A stretch of 40,915 nucleotides of DNA from JABCPH02 sp963524305 (GTDB taxonomy: Bacteria; Fusobacteriota; Fusobacteriia; Fusobacteriales; Leptotrichiaceae), in NCBI GenBank assembly GCA_963524305.1, contig CAURGH010000016.1, positions 1 to 40,915 on the forward strand. Reading direction: 5' to 3'. A model generated the notes under the pieces. The model did not search any database and had not been told where the DNA came from. It worked only from the letters and a program-made list of their open reading frames with translations. The translations under genes and the position numbers were made by a program. Below are positions 40,628 to 40,915 of this stretch, one piece after another; positions within the stretch are counted from its first letter, which is position 1, and the number at the start of each line of letters is the position of its first letter.

Positions 40628-40915
40628 TTGAAAAAAATACAATTGTTATTGATATTACCATTATTATTAATTTTTTCCTGTAATACACCAAAAAAAGAAG
40701 AAAACAAAAAAATGATAGTAGATGAAATAAGATTAATAAAAAAAGAACCCACAAAAGGAAATATAGCTAGCTTATTAGAAAAAAGTAAGAAAATCTATAA
40801 AAATGGAGACGAAGAAACAGCAAAAAAAATATGGGAAGAATTAGGAAAATATGATTCAGAAGATGCAATGGCTAATTTAGGTGCAATATATCATATGTTT
40901 GAAGAATATGAGCTT
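40628..40915 (+). CDS. Sel1/TPR-repeat lipoprotein 3, 3' end outside the window
   Basis: AAGGAGG (40614-40620) precedes TTG 40628. The protein opens MKKIQLLLILPLLLIFSC with a clear lipobox (IFSC, Cys18). A lysine-rich linker similar to those at 34511 and 35552 follows (IRLIKKEPTKGNIASLLEKSKKIYKNGD), then the first repeat (AKKIWEELGKYDSEDAMANLGAIYHMF). Ninety-six codons are present and the frame runs off the right edge. Confidence 0.8.
   Translation, partial: MKKIQLLLILPLLLIFSCNTPKKEENKKMIVDEIRLIKKEPTKGNIASLLEKSKKIYKNGDEETAKKIWEELGKYDSEDAMANLGAIYHMFEEYEL

Noticed and set aside
1..40915. tRNA, rRNA and CRISPR arrays
   Set aside because: No regularly spaced direct repeats with unique spacers, no tRNA-like cloverleaf and no rRNA signature were seen on either strand.

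Overview
The window is AT-rich, with TAA-dominated stops, strong AGGAGG/AAGGAG ribosome sites and frequent TTG/GTG alternative starts. Gene content (HutP-family regulator, glgC-glgA, citrate synthase-isocitrate dehydrogenase-aconitase, many small secreted proteins and polymorphic-toxin remnants) suggests a Fusobacteriota chromosome, most likely a Leptotrichia-type oral bacterium. The taxon is an inference from composition and gene style; no rRNA or tRNA gene is present to test it.

Layout. (1) 1-5100 is an accessory island: a truncated immunity-like gene, a relBE-type toxin-antitoxin pair with a clear promoter/operator, then cassettes made of a C-terminal toxin tip fragment followed by an intact immunity-like gene (tandem SUKH protein, two ankyrin proteins). 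IS-like ends, a MITE and a dispersed ~80-bp repeat lie between them. (2) 5100-31800 is a conserved backbone: gltX; a CLC protein whose key residues look like the fluoride/proton antiporter clade; DUF333; a likely aromatic-biosynthesis operon (pheA, rsuA, aroE, three unassigned genes, aroK, aroQ, HutP, HAD phosphatase); glycogen synthesis (glgC, glgA); a tandem MliC lysozyme inhibitor; small membrane and tRNA-editing genes; the minus-strand operon acn-icd-citZ, which takes acetyl-CoA and oxaloacetate to 2-oxoglutarate; NAD(P)HX repair; and a sirtuin. (3) 31800-34000 holds four tiny lipoproteins of 30-43 residues around a small beta-barrel protein. (4) 34000-40915 is a second accessory island. 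It starts with an orphan IS605-type right end that folds like an omega RNA and has no tnpB. It continues with a run of Sel1/TPR proteins (mostly lipoproteins) interleaved with broken toxin tips, immunity-like genes, a MITE, an IS30 fragment and a YwqK-like antitoxin.

The most interesting signals are: the repeated order IS/MITE end, then toxin tip, then immunity gene in both islands; frame errors at poly-A tracts confined to the accessory islands (decay or phase variation); the tiny-lipoprotein cluster; the orphan omega-RNA-like element ending at the duplicated start region of a lipoprotein gene; and the probable CLC-F antiporter. Where a better ribosome site decides the start, I have given the revised start. 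All family names rest on motifs read by eye; no database search was run.
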